41,959 nucleotides of DNA, from contig JBGRQB010000018.1 of NCBI GenBank assembly GCA_041725875.1, positions 1 to 41,959 of the forward strand, given 5' to 3'. A program made the position numbers and the translations under genes. The stretch is from JBGRQB01 sp041725875. GTDB taxonomy: Bacteria; Bacteroidota; Ignavibacteria; Ignavibacteriales; Melioribacteraceae. Below the pieces are notes generated by a model. The model worked only from the letters and a program-made list of their open reading frames with translations, had not been told where the DNA came from and did no database searches. Within the stretch, counting starts at the first letter, position 1. Each line of letters starts with the position of its first letter. Positions 8,248 to 16,717 of this stretch are shown piece after piece.

Positions 8248-10260
8248 TTACTTCCTCTCAAAATATTCAAATATTATATCTTTAAACAGTTCAGCTTCTT
8301 TTTTGGTTGGTTTAACACCATTTTGTCTAAAAACATTCTCCAAAACAGAAGCAGCATCATCTTTGCTACCACATTCACAAATTTTATCTATGCAAGATGT
8401 GAAATCTTCCATATCATAGTCAAATATTACTTCAATAATTCGTGTCATTTTTTTATGTTCAAGCAGATCCGCAATGTCAATTTCAGGACTTGCCAAATCT
8501 GGATCATCATTACTTTCTTCATTTATATGAAGCGCAGAATTGATTTCGTTGCCCAGTTTATCTTCTTCAAATGTTTTTTCATTTGTAAACTCTTCTTCAA
8601 CAACAAAATCTTTTGTATGCTTTTCATCTATATCAACAACTTCTTCAAATACTTCATCTTCAGTTATTGGTTTTTCTTTTTCAATATTATGTTCCTGACT
8701 CAAAACCGGACTGCCGATAGGAACATTCAGATTAAGTTTACTGTTTTCAATTTCTTCATTTAATTTTTCCAAAGCTTTTGATTCTTCATCAAGTTCAGCA
8801 AACGGGTCTTCATCTTTTTTCTCTTCAAGAGGTTCTTCAATTTTTACTTCCTCTTCCTGTTCTTCATCCAGAACAAATTCTTCATTCTCCGGCTCTGAAA
8901 CTTCTTCTTCTCTTTCAATAGTCAGATCAATTTCATCAGTTTTTTCTTCCTGATCTTCAATTTCAGGAACTTCTATTTCTCCAATCGGAATTTCTTCTTC
9001 TATCTCTTCAAATAAATCTTCTGTTGTCTCACTCTCTTCTTCAACTTCAACTGTAACTTCTTCAGTCTCAAGTTCTACTTCTGCTTCAGAAGATTCTTCA
9101 ACAAATTCATCAAGTTTTATTTCATCCTGCAAATTAAGAAAAGTAACATCTTCTTCGGTTTCCTCTTCTATTTCAATTTCGTCTTTCTTTTTTAGTTTTT
9201 CTTCAACTACCGGTTCTTCATTTAATTCTTCAATTTCCATTTCCGGTTCAGGAGTTAAAGATATTGCAGTTGGATCTGATTCAATTTTGACTTCTGTCTC
9301 AGGTTCGGCTACTTCTTCCGACTCAGTTTCAATTTCAGGTTGAATTTCTTCTCTTTCAATTACTTCCGGTTCAAATTTTTCTATCTCTTTAATTTCAGGT
9401 ATTTCTTCTTGAACAGTTTCCGGTTCAAATTCAGGTTCATTTTTTTCTTCAACAATTTCAGTAATTTCTTCAGTTATAAATTCTTTTTCGTTTTCCCGTT
9501 TTTCAAATTCAGCTTTTATTGAAGAGATTAATTCAACCGGTTCAACTTTTACATTAACATCAGGTTTCTGAAATTTCTGGTTCACTATTTCTAAAATGGA
9601 AATGAAGTTTTTGTCTTTCAAAAAGAGTTGAACCGTATTCAGATTTATGCTTGTCTTTTTAAGTTCGTAAAAATTAAAGAAATCTGAAATCGATTTTACG
9701 GCTGTCTCGATAATCGGCAATGTATTGCTTTCCGTTCCAACCTGATCAATTTTTACCAGCAGTTCTTCAAGTTGCGATTTACTGAATTTCAATAATTTTT
9801 TCTTTTCAAGATAAGAAGCAATTATTTTTTTCAGGTAATCATAATAATGCAAATAATTCAAAATATTCAGAATATCTGCTGTGCTTTTTTCTTCACTTCC
9901 GTCAAATAAAAACCGGGCAATTGACCAGTTTGGCTTAGTAAGAAAATTGAGATTAAATGAGACAGAATGGAGTACTAGCTTTTGAATATAATCTTGAGAA
10001 AACTTTTTGTTTTTCTTTATTTCAGCGGCAATTGATTTAAAATGCTCTTCAACTTTTTTACCTGAATAATCAAATATTGAGTTTTTCAGAATCTTTAATC
10101 TGTCTTCATAAATCAGGTAATCTATTTCAGCTTCAATATATTTAACAACTGCCGGATGAATACCTGCTGATTTTATTTGAGCAAGAGAAATAAATTCACC
10201 CAACCCGTTAAGTTTGCTTATAGTCAAATCGTTGATAAATTTTATTTCTTTTTCAAACAT
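8248..10260 (-). CDS. Large acidic protein of unknown function, upstream of obgE
   Basis: A 670-residue protein that I cannot assign to a family. Three parts can be seen. Residues 1 to about 235 look folded and helical (many Leu/Ile/Lys, for example NYLHYYDYLKKIIASYLEKKKLLKF). About 240-600 are extremely rich in Glu with Val, Ile, Pro and Thr, almost no aromatics, and surely disordered. The last 66 residues (TRIIEVIFDYDMEDFTSCIDKICECGSKDD...) form a compact helical domain with several Cys/Asp. There is no signal peptide or membrane segment. The stop lies two bases before obgE, the same operon, which suggests but does not show a link to ribosome assembly. The start ATG has only a weak AGAG before it. 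A scaffold or adaptor with two end domains joined by a long acidic linker is my inference. Confidence 0.75.
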   Translation of the reverse strand: MFEKEIKFINDLTISKLNGLGEFISLAQIKSAGIHPAVVKYIEAEIDYLIYEDRLKILKNSIFDYSGKKVEEHFKSIAAEIKKNKKFSQDYIQKLVLHSVSFNLNFLTKPNWSIARFLFDGSEEKSTADILNILNYLHYYDYLKKIIASYLEKKKLLKFSKSQLEELLVKIDQVGTESNTLPIIETAVKSISDFFNFYELKKTSINLNTVQLFLKDKNFISILEIVNQKFQKPDVNVKVEPVELISSIKAEFEKRENEKEFITEEITEIVEEKNEPEFEPETVQEEIPEIKEIEKFEPEVIEREEIQPEIETESEEVAEPETEVKIESDPTAISLTPEPEMEIEELNEEPVVEEKLKKKDEIEIEEETEEDVTFLNLQDEIKLDEFVEESSEAEVELETEEVTVEVEEESETTEDLFEEIEEEIPIGEIEVPEIEDQEEKTDEIDLTIEREEEVSEPENEEFVLDEEQEEEVKIEEPLEEKKDEDPFAELDEESKALEKLNEEIENSKLNLNVPIGSPVLSQEHNIEKEKPITEDEVFEEVVDIDEKHTKDFVVEEEFTNEKTFEEDKLGNEINSALHINEESNDDPDLASPEIDIADLLEHKKMTRIIEVIFDYDMEDFTSCIDKICECGSKDDAASVLENVFRQNGVKPTKKEAELFKDIIFEYFERK

Positions 10261-10327
10261 TTTCTACTCTGCTTGTAATAGTGAAATTATTTGATTACCG
10301 GGATAATATAAAGAAATGTTTTGTTAA

Positions 10328-10353
10328 GAAAAAGCCCCCGGGATGCGGGGGCT
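10328..10353 (-). terminator. Terminator of the sdhCAB operon
   Basis: GC-rich stem AGCCCCCG / CGGGGGCT with a five-base loop. On the minus strand it is followed by TTTTTCTT, six bases beyond the sdhB stop codon. Confidence 0.9.
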
Positions 10354-10359
10354 GATTTA

Positions 10360-11127
10360 TTAACCAATTAATTTTGATTTTATTTTTGATACAATGAAAT
10401 CTCGGTTAAGTCGGGCAATGTTTGTAATTGAAATACCTTTAGGGCATTCAGCTTCACAAGCATAAGTGTTGGTACAGTTACCAAATCCCATTTCATCCAT
10501 TGTTTTAACCATTGCTTCAACACGTTTCTGTCTTTCCGGTTGTCCCTGCGGAAGTAAAGCATACTGCGATACTTTTGCACTTACAAATAACATAGCAGAA
10601 GCGTTTTTACAAGAAGCAACACACGCACCGCAACCAATACAGGCAGCAGCATCAAACGATTCGGCAGCTGTATCTTTTGCTATTGGAATTGCATTTGCAT
10701 CAGGAACACCGCCTGTATTAATTGAAACAAAACCACCTTTTTGAAGTACTGTATCAAGGGGTTTACGATCAACTATAAGGTCTTTTAATACAGGAAACGC
10801 TTTTGCTCTGAATGGTTCAACATAAACAGTTTCACCGTCCTTGAAGTGACGCATATGAAGCTGACAGGTAGTAATTCTCGGAACAGGTCCGTGTGGTTGT
10901 CCGTTAATTACTAATCCGCAAGCACCGCAAATTCCTTCGCGACAGTCACTTTCAAAAGCAACAGGTTCTTCACCTTTTAATTCCAAACTTTCATTTAACA
11001 AATCTAATACTTCAAGAAATGAATCATCGGGTGAACAGGTAATATCATAATCAACTAATTTACCTATCGCTTTAGGTCCGGCCTGACGCCAGATTTTCAA
11101 TTTTAATTTTATTGTTGATTCACTCAT
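10360..11127 (-). CDS. sdhB: Succinate dehydrogenase/fumarate reductase iron-sulfur subunit
   Basis: Iron-sulfur subunit (255 aa) that passes electrons between the flavin subunit and the quinone site in complex II. The N-terminal ferredoxin domain has Cys62, Cys67, Cys70 and Cys88 for the [2Fe-2S] centre (CREGICGACG...TTC). The C-terminal domain has Cys163, Cys166, Cys169 and Cys173 (CIGCGACVASC) plus Cys218, Cys224 and Cys228 for the [4Fe-4S] and [3Fe-4S] centres. It overlaps the sdhA stop by one base (TAATG) and has AAAGGAG upstream. It is the last gene of the operon, followed by a strong terminator. Direction (succinate oxidation or fumarate reduction) cannot be decided from sequence. Confidence 0.95.
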   Translation of the reverse strand: MSESTIKLKLKIWRQAGPKAIGKLVDYDITCSPDDSFLEVLDLLNESLELKGEEPVAFESDCREGICGACGLVINGQPHGPVPRITTCQLHMRHFKDGETVYVEPFRAKAFPVLKDLIVDRKPLDTVLQKGGFVSINTGGVPDANAIPIAKDTAAESFDAAACIGCGACVASCKNASAMLFVSAKVSQYALLPQGQPERQKRVEAMVKTMDEMGFGNCTNTYACEAECPKGISITNIARLNRDFIVSKIKSKLIG

Positions 11128-13040
11128 TACTTATAACTCCTTTGCGATAGTTTCACATTCTCAAAAACTAAATCTTCTTTTTGAAGAGTCCAATCGCCAA
11201 CTTTGTTGAATTCCCAGGCAGAAACATAAGTATAATCATCATCATTACGCTTAGCTTCACCTTCTTCAGTCTGGTATTCTTCTCTAAAATGGCCACCGCA
11301 AGATTCGTTTCGATCAAGCGCATCTTTGGCCATAAGTTCACCAAGCTCAAGATAATCGGCAACTCTGTTAGCTTTTTCCAGATTCTGGTTAAGGTCGTCA
11401 GCTTTACCAACCACTTTAACATCTTTCCAGAATTCTTCACGAAGTTCTGAAATCTCTTTTATCGCTTCTTTGAGTCCTTTTTCATTTCTTGCCATACCAA
11501 CCTTGTTCCACATAATGCGACCAAGTTTTTTATGGAAATCGTCAACAGTACGTTTACCATTTACGGCAAGTAATTTATCTAAATAATCTTTAATTCCTTT
11601 TTCAGCTTCTTTAAACTCAGTTCCGTCAGGATCAGCAACAGGATCTCTGTGGTTAGCTAAGTAATTACCAATTGTATAAGGAATTACAAAGTATCCATCT
11701 GCAAGTCCCTGCATTAACGCACTTGCACCAAGTCTGTTAGCACCGTGATCGGAGAAGTTTGCTTCACCAAGCACAAATAGACCCGGAACCGTACTTTCAA
11801 GGTTGTAATCTACCCAAAGTCCGCCCATAGTATAATGAGGAGCAGGATAAATATTCATTGGTTCAGAGTATGGATCTCTACCAGTGATAGTTTCATACAT
11901 TTCAAACAGGTTACCATATTTCTCTTCAATGGCGTCTTTACCTAGTCTGTCTATTGCATATTTAAAGTCCAGATTCACAGCTTCACCGCCGTTAACCCCT
12001 CTTCCTTCGTCGCAAACTTCTTTTGCACTTCTTGAAGAAATATCACGAGGAGAAAGGTTACCAAATGAAGGATATTTTCTTTCAAGATAAAAATCTCTGT
12101 CTTCTTCCGAAATCTGGTTTGCGTGCCTCTTATCGCCAACTTTTTTAGAAACCCAGATACGACCGTCATTTCTTAAACTTTCACTCATTAATGCAAGTTT
12201 TGACTGATTTTTACCGTGTACAGGCAAACAGGTTGGATGAATCTGCGTATAACAAGGATTTGCAAAATAAGCACCTTTTTTGTGCGCTCTCCAAGCAGCT
12301 GTACCATTACAGTTCATTGCGTTTGTTGAAAGAAAAAATACGTTTGAGTATCCGCCTGTTGCAAGAACAACTGCATGAGCTGAATGTCTTTCAATTTCAC
12401 CTGTTACAAGGTTTCTGGCAACTATACCTTTTGCGTGACCATCAATCTTTACTATATCAAGCATCTCAAAACGAGTATATTCTTTAACTTTTCCAAGTCC
12501 GATTTGTCTGTTAAGAGCACTGATTGCTCCCAATAATAACTGCTGTCCGGTTTGTCCCCTTGCATAAAAGGTTCTCGATACCTGAGCACCGCCAAATGAT
12601 CTGTTATCTAAAAGACCACCATAATCGCGCGCAAAAGGAACACCCTGAGCAACACATTGATCTATAATATTATTTGATACTTCGGCAAGACGATAAACAT
12701 TTGCTTCACGAGCGCGGTAATCGCCACCCTTTATTGTATCATAAAAAAGTCTGTAAATTGAATCACCATCATTCTGGTAATTTTTTGCAGCGTTAATACC
12801 ACCCTGAGCAGCAATACTGTGCGCTCTTCTTCCACTATCATGGTAAGTGAATAATTTAACATTGTATCCTAATTCACCTAAAGTTGCTGCAGCTGAAGCG
12901 CCTGCAAGACCGGCACCAATAATTATAACATCATATTTTCTTTTATTTGCAGGATTAACCAGTTTCATATTGAATTTATGGTTAGTCCATTTATCCTGTA
13001 AACTTCCTGCTGGAATTTTAGAATCTAATTTTACACTCAT
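11127..13040 (-). CDS. sdhA: Succinate dehydrogenase/fumarate reductase flavoprotein subunit
   Basis: Catalytic flavoprotein (637 aa) of complex II, which interconverts succinate and fumarate. It shows the FAD-binding GAGLAG (42-47), the covalent-FAD histidine His74 in RRAHSIAAQGGINA, the HPT-type substrate segment (YTQIHPTCLP), an RGVNGGEAVNLDF capping segment, and the C-terminal GANRLGASALMQGLADGYF. The length matches the b558-type (Bacillus/Wolinella-like) enzymes common in Bacteroidota. The ATG overlaps the sdhC stop (TAATG) and is preceded by GGAGGTAA, a strong Shine-Dalgarno, so translation of sdhC, sdhA and sdhB is tightly coupled. Confidence 0.96.
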   Translation of the reverse strand: MSVKLDSKIPAGSLQDKWTNHKFNMKLVNPANKRKYDVIIIGAGLAGASAAATLGELGYNVKLFTYHDSGRRAHSIAAQGGINAAKNYQNDGDSIYRLFYDTIKGGDYRAREANVYRLAEVSNNIIDQCVAQGVPFARDYGGLLDNRSFGGAQVSRTFYARGQTGQQLLLGAISALNRQIGLGKVKEYTRFEMLDIVKIDGHAKGIVARNLVTGEIERHSAHAVVLATGGYSNVFFLSTNAMNCNGTAAWRAHKKGAYFANPCYTQIHPTCLPVHGKNQSKLALMSESLRNDGRIWVSKKVGDKRHANQISEEDRDFYLERKYPSFGNLSPRDISSRSAKEVCDEGRGVNGGEAVNLDFKYAIDRLGKDAIEEKYGNLFEMYETITGRDPYSEPMNIYPAPHYTMGGLWVDYNLESTVPGLFVLGEANFSDHGANRLGASALMQGLADGYFVIPYTIGNYLANHRDPVADPDGTEFKEAEKGIKDYLDKLLAVNGKRTVDDFHKKLGRIMWNKVGMARNEKGLKEAIKEISELREEFWKDVKVVGKADDLNQNLEKANRVADYLELGELMAKDALDRNESCGGHFREEYQTEEGEAKRNDDDYTYVSAWEFNKVGDWTLQKEDLVFENVKLSQRSYK

Positions 13041-13702
13041 TAGTTACCTCCGTAAAAAAATAAAAAATAAACAGGCATTGAGATAAATCCCAGAGTAATT
13101 AGAACAGTATAAAATTTACCTAAAAAGTTTACGATTGGAGTATATTTTTTGTGGTTCCAACCGAATGTCTGAAAAGCACTCTGAAAACCATGATTTAAAT
13201 GAAATCCTAATACAAGCATAGCTATAATGTAAAAAGTACCATAAATAGGATCTGATAAAGTTTCAACAACTATTTCGTATAAGTTATCGCTTGACTTAAC
13301 AATAACATATTCATACCAGAAATTTCTCAGATGAATTACCAAAAATGCAAAAGTAATTGATCCTGTTACAGCCATAGTTCTTGAAGAAAAGGTTGAGTTT
13401 TTTGATGATGCATTAACCGCATAACCAATTGGTTTAGCTTTTTTGTTTTGAATATAAAGCCAAATCCCGTTACAAGCATGCAAAATAAAGATTACTGCCA
13501 AACCAATTTCAATGAATTTTAGTCCAGGCAAAGATTTCAGAAATTTCGCATAATTATTAAAGGATTCTCCTCCGTCATTTGCAAAAAGAGCAAAGTTTCC
13601 GGAAAGATGTCCGGTAAGAAATATGATAAGGAATAAACCGGTTAACCCCATCATTATTTTCTTTCCAATTGAAGAATTCAAGCTTTGAAACAGCCACTTC
13701 AT
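13040..13702 (-). CDS. sdhC: Succinate dehydrogenase cytochrome b subunit, b558 family
   Basis: Di-haem membrane anchor (220 aa) of complex II, with five predicted membrane helices. Candidate haem-ligand or nearby histidines are His32 (TGHLSGN), His75 (ILHACNG), His124 (VIHLRNF) and His168/His171 (GFHLNHGFQSAFQTFGWNH), a pattern typical of the single-polypeptide b558 anchor. It is the first gene of sdhCAB; a consensus AGGAGG lies seven bases before the ATG. The 290-bp gap upstream separates it from a divergent response regulator gene and must carry the operon's promoter. Confidence 0.93.
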   Translation of the reverse strand: MKWLFQSLNSSIGKKIMMGLTGLFLIIFLTGHLSGNFALFANDGGESFNNYAKFLKSLPGLKFIEIGLAVIFILHACNGIWLYIQNKKAKPIGYAVNASSKNSTFSSRTMAVTGSITFAFLVIHLRNFWYEYVIVKSSDNLYEIVVETLSDPIYGTFYIIAMLVLGFHLNHGFQSAFQTFGWNHKKYTPIVNFLGKFYTVLITLGFISMPVYFLFFYGGN

Positions 13703-13891
13703 TTAATATCCTCCTGTTTCAGTTATTTAACCATTTATTAATAAAAAGAGATGTCAATATGTTATTTGTATTCAGAATCACTAATAAATTAAATATGACC
13801 TGTGCAAACATAACATATTTTCTAATAAAATTATATCTTGCATTTGCGATAATGTCTGAAAAAACTATATTAATAAACAAAACGTTTCTAT

Positions 13892-13988
13892 TTTCGATGA
13901 TAATTCAACAAAGTTAAATTTCGATGATTTTGAACTTAAATTATTTTTGTTGTTATATTAAGGATATCATTTTATTAATTTCGCGAAA
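13892..13988. promoter_or_regulatory. Repeated TTTCG motifs in the sdhC/response-regulator divergent region
   Basis: TTTCGATGAT occurs at 13892-13901 and again, exact, at 13919-13928, 27 bp apart. A related palindrome TTTCGCGAAA follows at 13979-13988, five bases before the response-regulator start codon. These may be operator or promoter elements for either divergent unit. No consensus sigma-factor boxes are convincing. Function is inferred from position only. Confidence 0.35.
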
Positions 13989-13993
13989 AAACT

Positions 13994-14434
13994 ATGAATA
14001 AAGAAGTTGTTATTTTAATCGCAGAAGACGATCCGGGACACGCTTCATTAATCAAAAAAAACCTGAAACGTGCCGGCATTTCCAACAATATTATGCATTT
14101 TACCGACGGCCAGCAAGTGCTGGATTATATCTTTCAGAACAAATCTGACGAAGATTTTAAATCCAAATCTTACCTGCTGCTTCTCGATATAAGAATGCCG
14201 AAAGTTGACGGAATTGAAGTTTTGCGACAGGTAAAAGAGGACAAGGAACTAAAAAAAATTCCCGTAATTATGATCACAACCACAGATGATCCCAAAGAGG
14301 TAAATGCCTGCCATAAGCTTGGTTGCAGTACTTACATAGTAAAACCAATTGATTACGAACAATTTATAAGGGCCATCCGACAACTGGGTCTGTTTCTCAG
14401 TGTAGTTGAAATTCCGGTATTAAAACGTGGGTAA
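13994..14434 (+). CDS. Single-domain response regulator (CheY-like)
   Basis: A 146-residue stand-alone receiver domain. The acidic pocket Glu11-Asp12-Asp13, the phosphoacceptor Asp65 (LLLLDIRMPK), the switch Thr95/Thr96 (MITTTDDP) and Lys117 (VKPID) are all present. The alpha4-beta5 region and C-terminal extension resemble the Rcp1-type regulators paired with PAS or phytochrome kinases. It has no output domain, so it likely acts by protein contact or phosphotransfer. The gene is three bases upstream of the kinase gene, surely the same operon, and the kinase is its obvious phosphodonor. Confidence 0.92.
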   Translation: MNKEVVILIAEDDPGHASLIKKNLKRAGISNNIMHFTDGQQVLDYIFQNKSDEDFKSKSYLLLLDIRMPKVDGIEVLRQVKEDKELKKIPVIMITTTDDPKEVNACHKLGCSTYIVKPIDYEQFIRAIRQLGLFLSVVEIPVLKRG

Positions 14435-14437
14435 AAA

Positions 14438-16717
14438 ATGAATCTACAGACTGACACTCTTTCTCAACAAGATGAGTTTTTAATTTTAATAATTGAAGAT
14501 GACAAAAACCTTGCATATCTGATTCAGAAAAAATTAAAACGAATCGGCTATAAAACGGAAATTATCTATACAGGAAAAGAGGCAATTGAATATATTGATA
14601 AAAAAACTCCCAGCCTCCTCCTTATGGATTACCGACTGATTGATATGTCAGGTAAAGAAATTATTTCTTCTCTTCACAGCAAAGGCATAAAAATTCCGTT
14701 TATAATTATGACAGGTTTTGGTGATGAGAAGATTGCAGTTGAAATGATGAAACTTGGTTCTGTAGACTATCTTGTAAAAGATCAAAACTTCCTGGAAATT
14801 TTAATTCCTGTTGTTGAAAAAGTTAAAGATCAAATTACACTGGAACAAAAACTCACCGAAACCGAAGAGACTTTGAGAAAAAGTGAAATAAGATTCAAAA
14901 CACTTATTGAAAATTCCACTGATATAACGATGATTTTTAACCAGGAAGGGATAATAACATATCAGTCACCTTCGGTTAAGACAATACTCGGTTATACCCC
15001 GGAAGAAATTCACGGTAAAAACCTGTTTGATCTGATTCACGAAGAAGATTTATCCACCGTAAAATATTATTTTGAAAATATAATTGATCATAATGAAACT
15101 CTGAATAATTTTAACTTCAGAGTAAAAAGTTCTCACGGAACATATACTTATCTTGAAGGAACTTTTAATAATCTCTTAAATGATCCTAACATTCAGGGAA
15201 TTCTTACAAACCTGCGTGATATAAGTATTCGTATTTCCGCCGAAGAAGAAATAAAAAGATTATCACTTGCCGTGCAGCACAGTCCGGCAGCAATAATCAT
15301 AACCACTCAAGATGGAACCATTGAATATGTAAATTCAAAATTTACAGAAATAAGCGGCTATACTTTTGAAGAAGTAAAAGGCCGGAACCCGCGCATTCTT
15401 AAATCAGGAACAACTGATGAAAATATTTATGCTGATTTATGGAGCACAATAAAAGATGGTAAAAACTGGCGTGGCGAAATGCAAAACAAAGATAAATATG
15501 GTAATCTTTTCTGGGAAAGTGTTTCCATCTCTCCACTGTTTGATAATAAAAATCGTATAACTCATTTTATCGGAATAAAGGAAGATATAACCGAGAAGAA
15601 AAAGAATGTTGAAAAGCTTAAGCGCGCAAATGAGTTTTATCTGAACCTGTTTGAAGATTCCCCTACAATGATCTGGCGCTGCCAGAAAGATGGTAAGCGA
15701 GATTACTTTAACAAAACCTGGCTGAAGTTCCGTGCGTTTACACAGCAGGAAGAGCTTGACGAAGGCTGGATAAGCGGTATTCATAAAGATGATCGGGATG
15801 TTTATCTTAAAAATATTTCGGAAGCATTCAAAAATAAAGAACCTGTAAGATCTTTGTTCAGGTTAAAACGCCACAACGACGAGTTTCGCTGGATCAACGA
15901 AATCTGTAAACCATATTACGATCTCGAAGGTTATTTTGCAGGAATGATCGGGACTTGCATCGACGTTACAGAAAATAAAATGGCTGAAGAAGCTATGCGT
16001 CGGGCAAAAGAAAAAGCAGAAAAATCGGAAGCGCTTAAAACCGAATTCCTGGCTCAAATGTCCCACGAAATCAGAACCCCGATCAATGCTATTTTAAGTT
16101 TTACTTCGCTCTTGCGCTATGAACTTGAAGAACAGATTGATGAAGATTTAAGAGAAAGTTTCAGAATAATTGATAAAGGCGGAAGAAGACTGATCCGTAC
16201 AATTGATCTTCTGCTTCATATGTCAGAAATACAAACCGGCAATTACGAGATTGTTAAAAAAGAAAAAGATCTCAAACAAGATGTGATCGACGGTGTGGTT
16301 TCCGAATTGTCAAACCTTGCGCATTCCCGCAATATCGATATCACAATTAATAACGGTTGCGATGATCTTATTGTTAAAGTTGATGAACATTCCGTGGTTC
16401 AGATTTTTGAAAACCTCATTGACAATGCAATCAAGTACAATAAGGAAGATGGGAAAATCAGCATTAACCTTTATAATGTTGGGCAAAATAAAATTGCCGT
16501 AGATGTGCAGGATGAAGGAATTGGAATTTCGGAAGAATTTTTACCAAGTCTGTTCGAACCATTTACTCAGGAAGAACAGGGTTACACAAGGAAGTTTGAA
16601 GGTAACGGACTCGGATTAGCATTGGTTAAAAAGTATTGTGAGATAAATGATGCGGAGATAAGTGTAACTTCGCTAAAAGGTACAGGAACCAAGTTCACCG
16701 TGCTTTTATCCAGATGA
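14438..16717 (+). CDS. REC-PAS-PAS-PAS sensor histidine kinase
   Basis: A 759-residue soluble hybrid kinase. In order: a receiver domain (about 12-130) with phosphoacceptor Asp64 in LLLMDYRL; three PAS domains (about 148-265, 272-395, 397-520; the third is PAS_3/PAC-like, with FRWINEICKPYYD); a HisKA dimerisation domain with His543 in MSHEIRTP; and a HATPase_c domain with N box ENLIDNAIKYN, G1 DEGIGIS and G2 GNGLGLALVKKY. No membrane helix is seen, so the signal is cytoplasmic (redox, ligand or partner). The N-terminal receiver probably lets another kinase, or the upstream single-domain regulator's pathway, feed in. The 3' end overlaps the convergent lytic transglycosylase gene by 12 bp. Confidence 0.93.
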   Translation: MNLQTDTLSQQDEFLILIIEDDKNLAYLIQKKLKRIGYKTEIIYTGKEAIEYIDKKTPSLLLMDYRLIDMSGKEIISSLHSKGIKIPFIIMTGFGDEKIAVEMMKLGSVDYLVKDQNFLEILIPVVEKVKDQITLEQKLTETEETLRKSEIRFKTLIENSTDITMIFNQEGIITYQSPSVKTILGYTPEEIHGKNLFDLIHEEDLSTVKYYFENIIDHNETLNNFNFRVKSSHGTYTYLEGTFNNLLNDPNIQGILTNLRDISIRISAEEEIKRLSLAVQHSPAAIIITTQDGTIEYVNSKFTEISGYTFEEVKGRNPRILKSGTTDENIYADLWSTIKDGKNWRGEMQNKDKYGNLFWESVSISPLFDNKNRITHFIGIKEDITEKKKNVEKLKRANEFYLNLFEDSPTMIWRCQKDGKRDYFNKTWLKFRAFTQQEELDEGWISGIHKDDRDVYLKNISEAFKNKEPVRSLFRLKRHNDEFRWINEICKPYYDLEGYFAGMIGTCIDVTENKMAEEAMRRAKEKAEKSEALKTEFLAQMSHEIRTPINAILSFTSLLRYELEEQIDEDLRESFRIIDKGGRRLIRTIDLLLHMSEIQTGNYEIVKKEKDLKQDVIDGVVSELSNLAHSRNIDITINNGCDDLIVKVDEHSVVQIFENLIDNAIKYNKEDGKISINLYNVGQNKIAVDVQDEGIGISEEFLPSLFEPFTQEEQGYTRKFEGNGLGLALVKKYCEINDAEISVTSLKGTGTKFTVLLSR

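Noticed and set aside
13669..13917. Open frame of 82 codons in the sdhC upstream region
   Set aside because: It overlaps the sdhC start on the opposite strand, has no ribosome site and no recognisable domain; most likely by chance.
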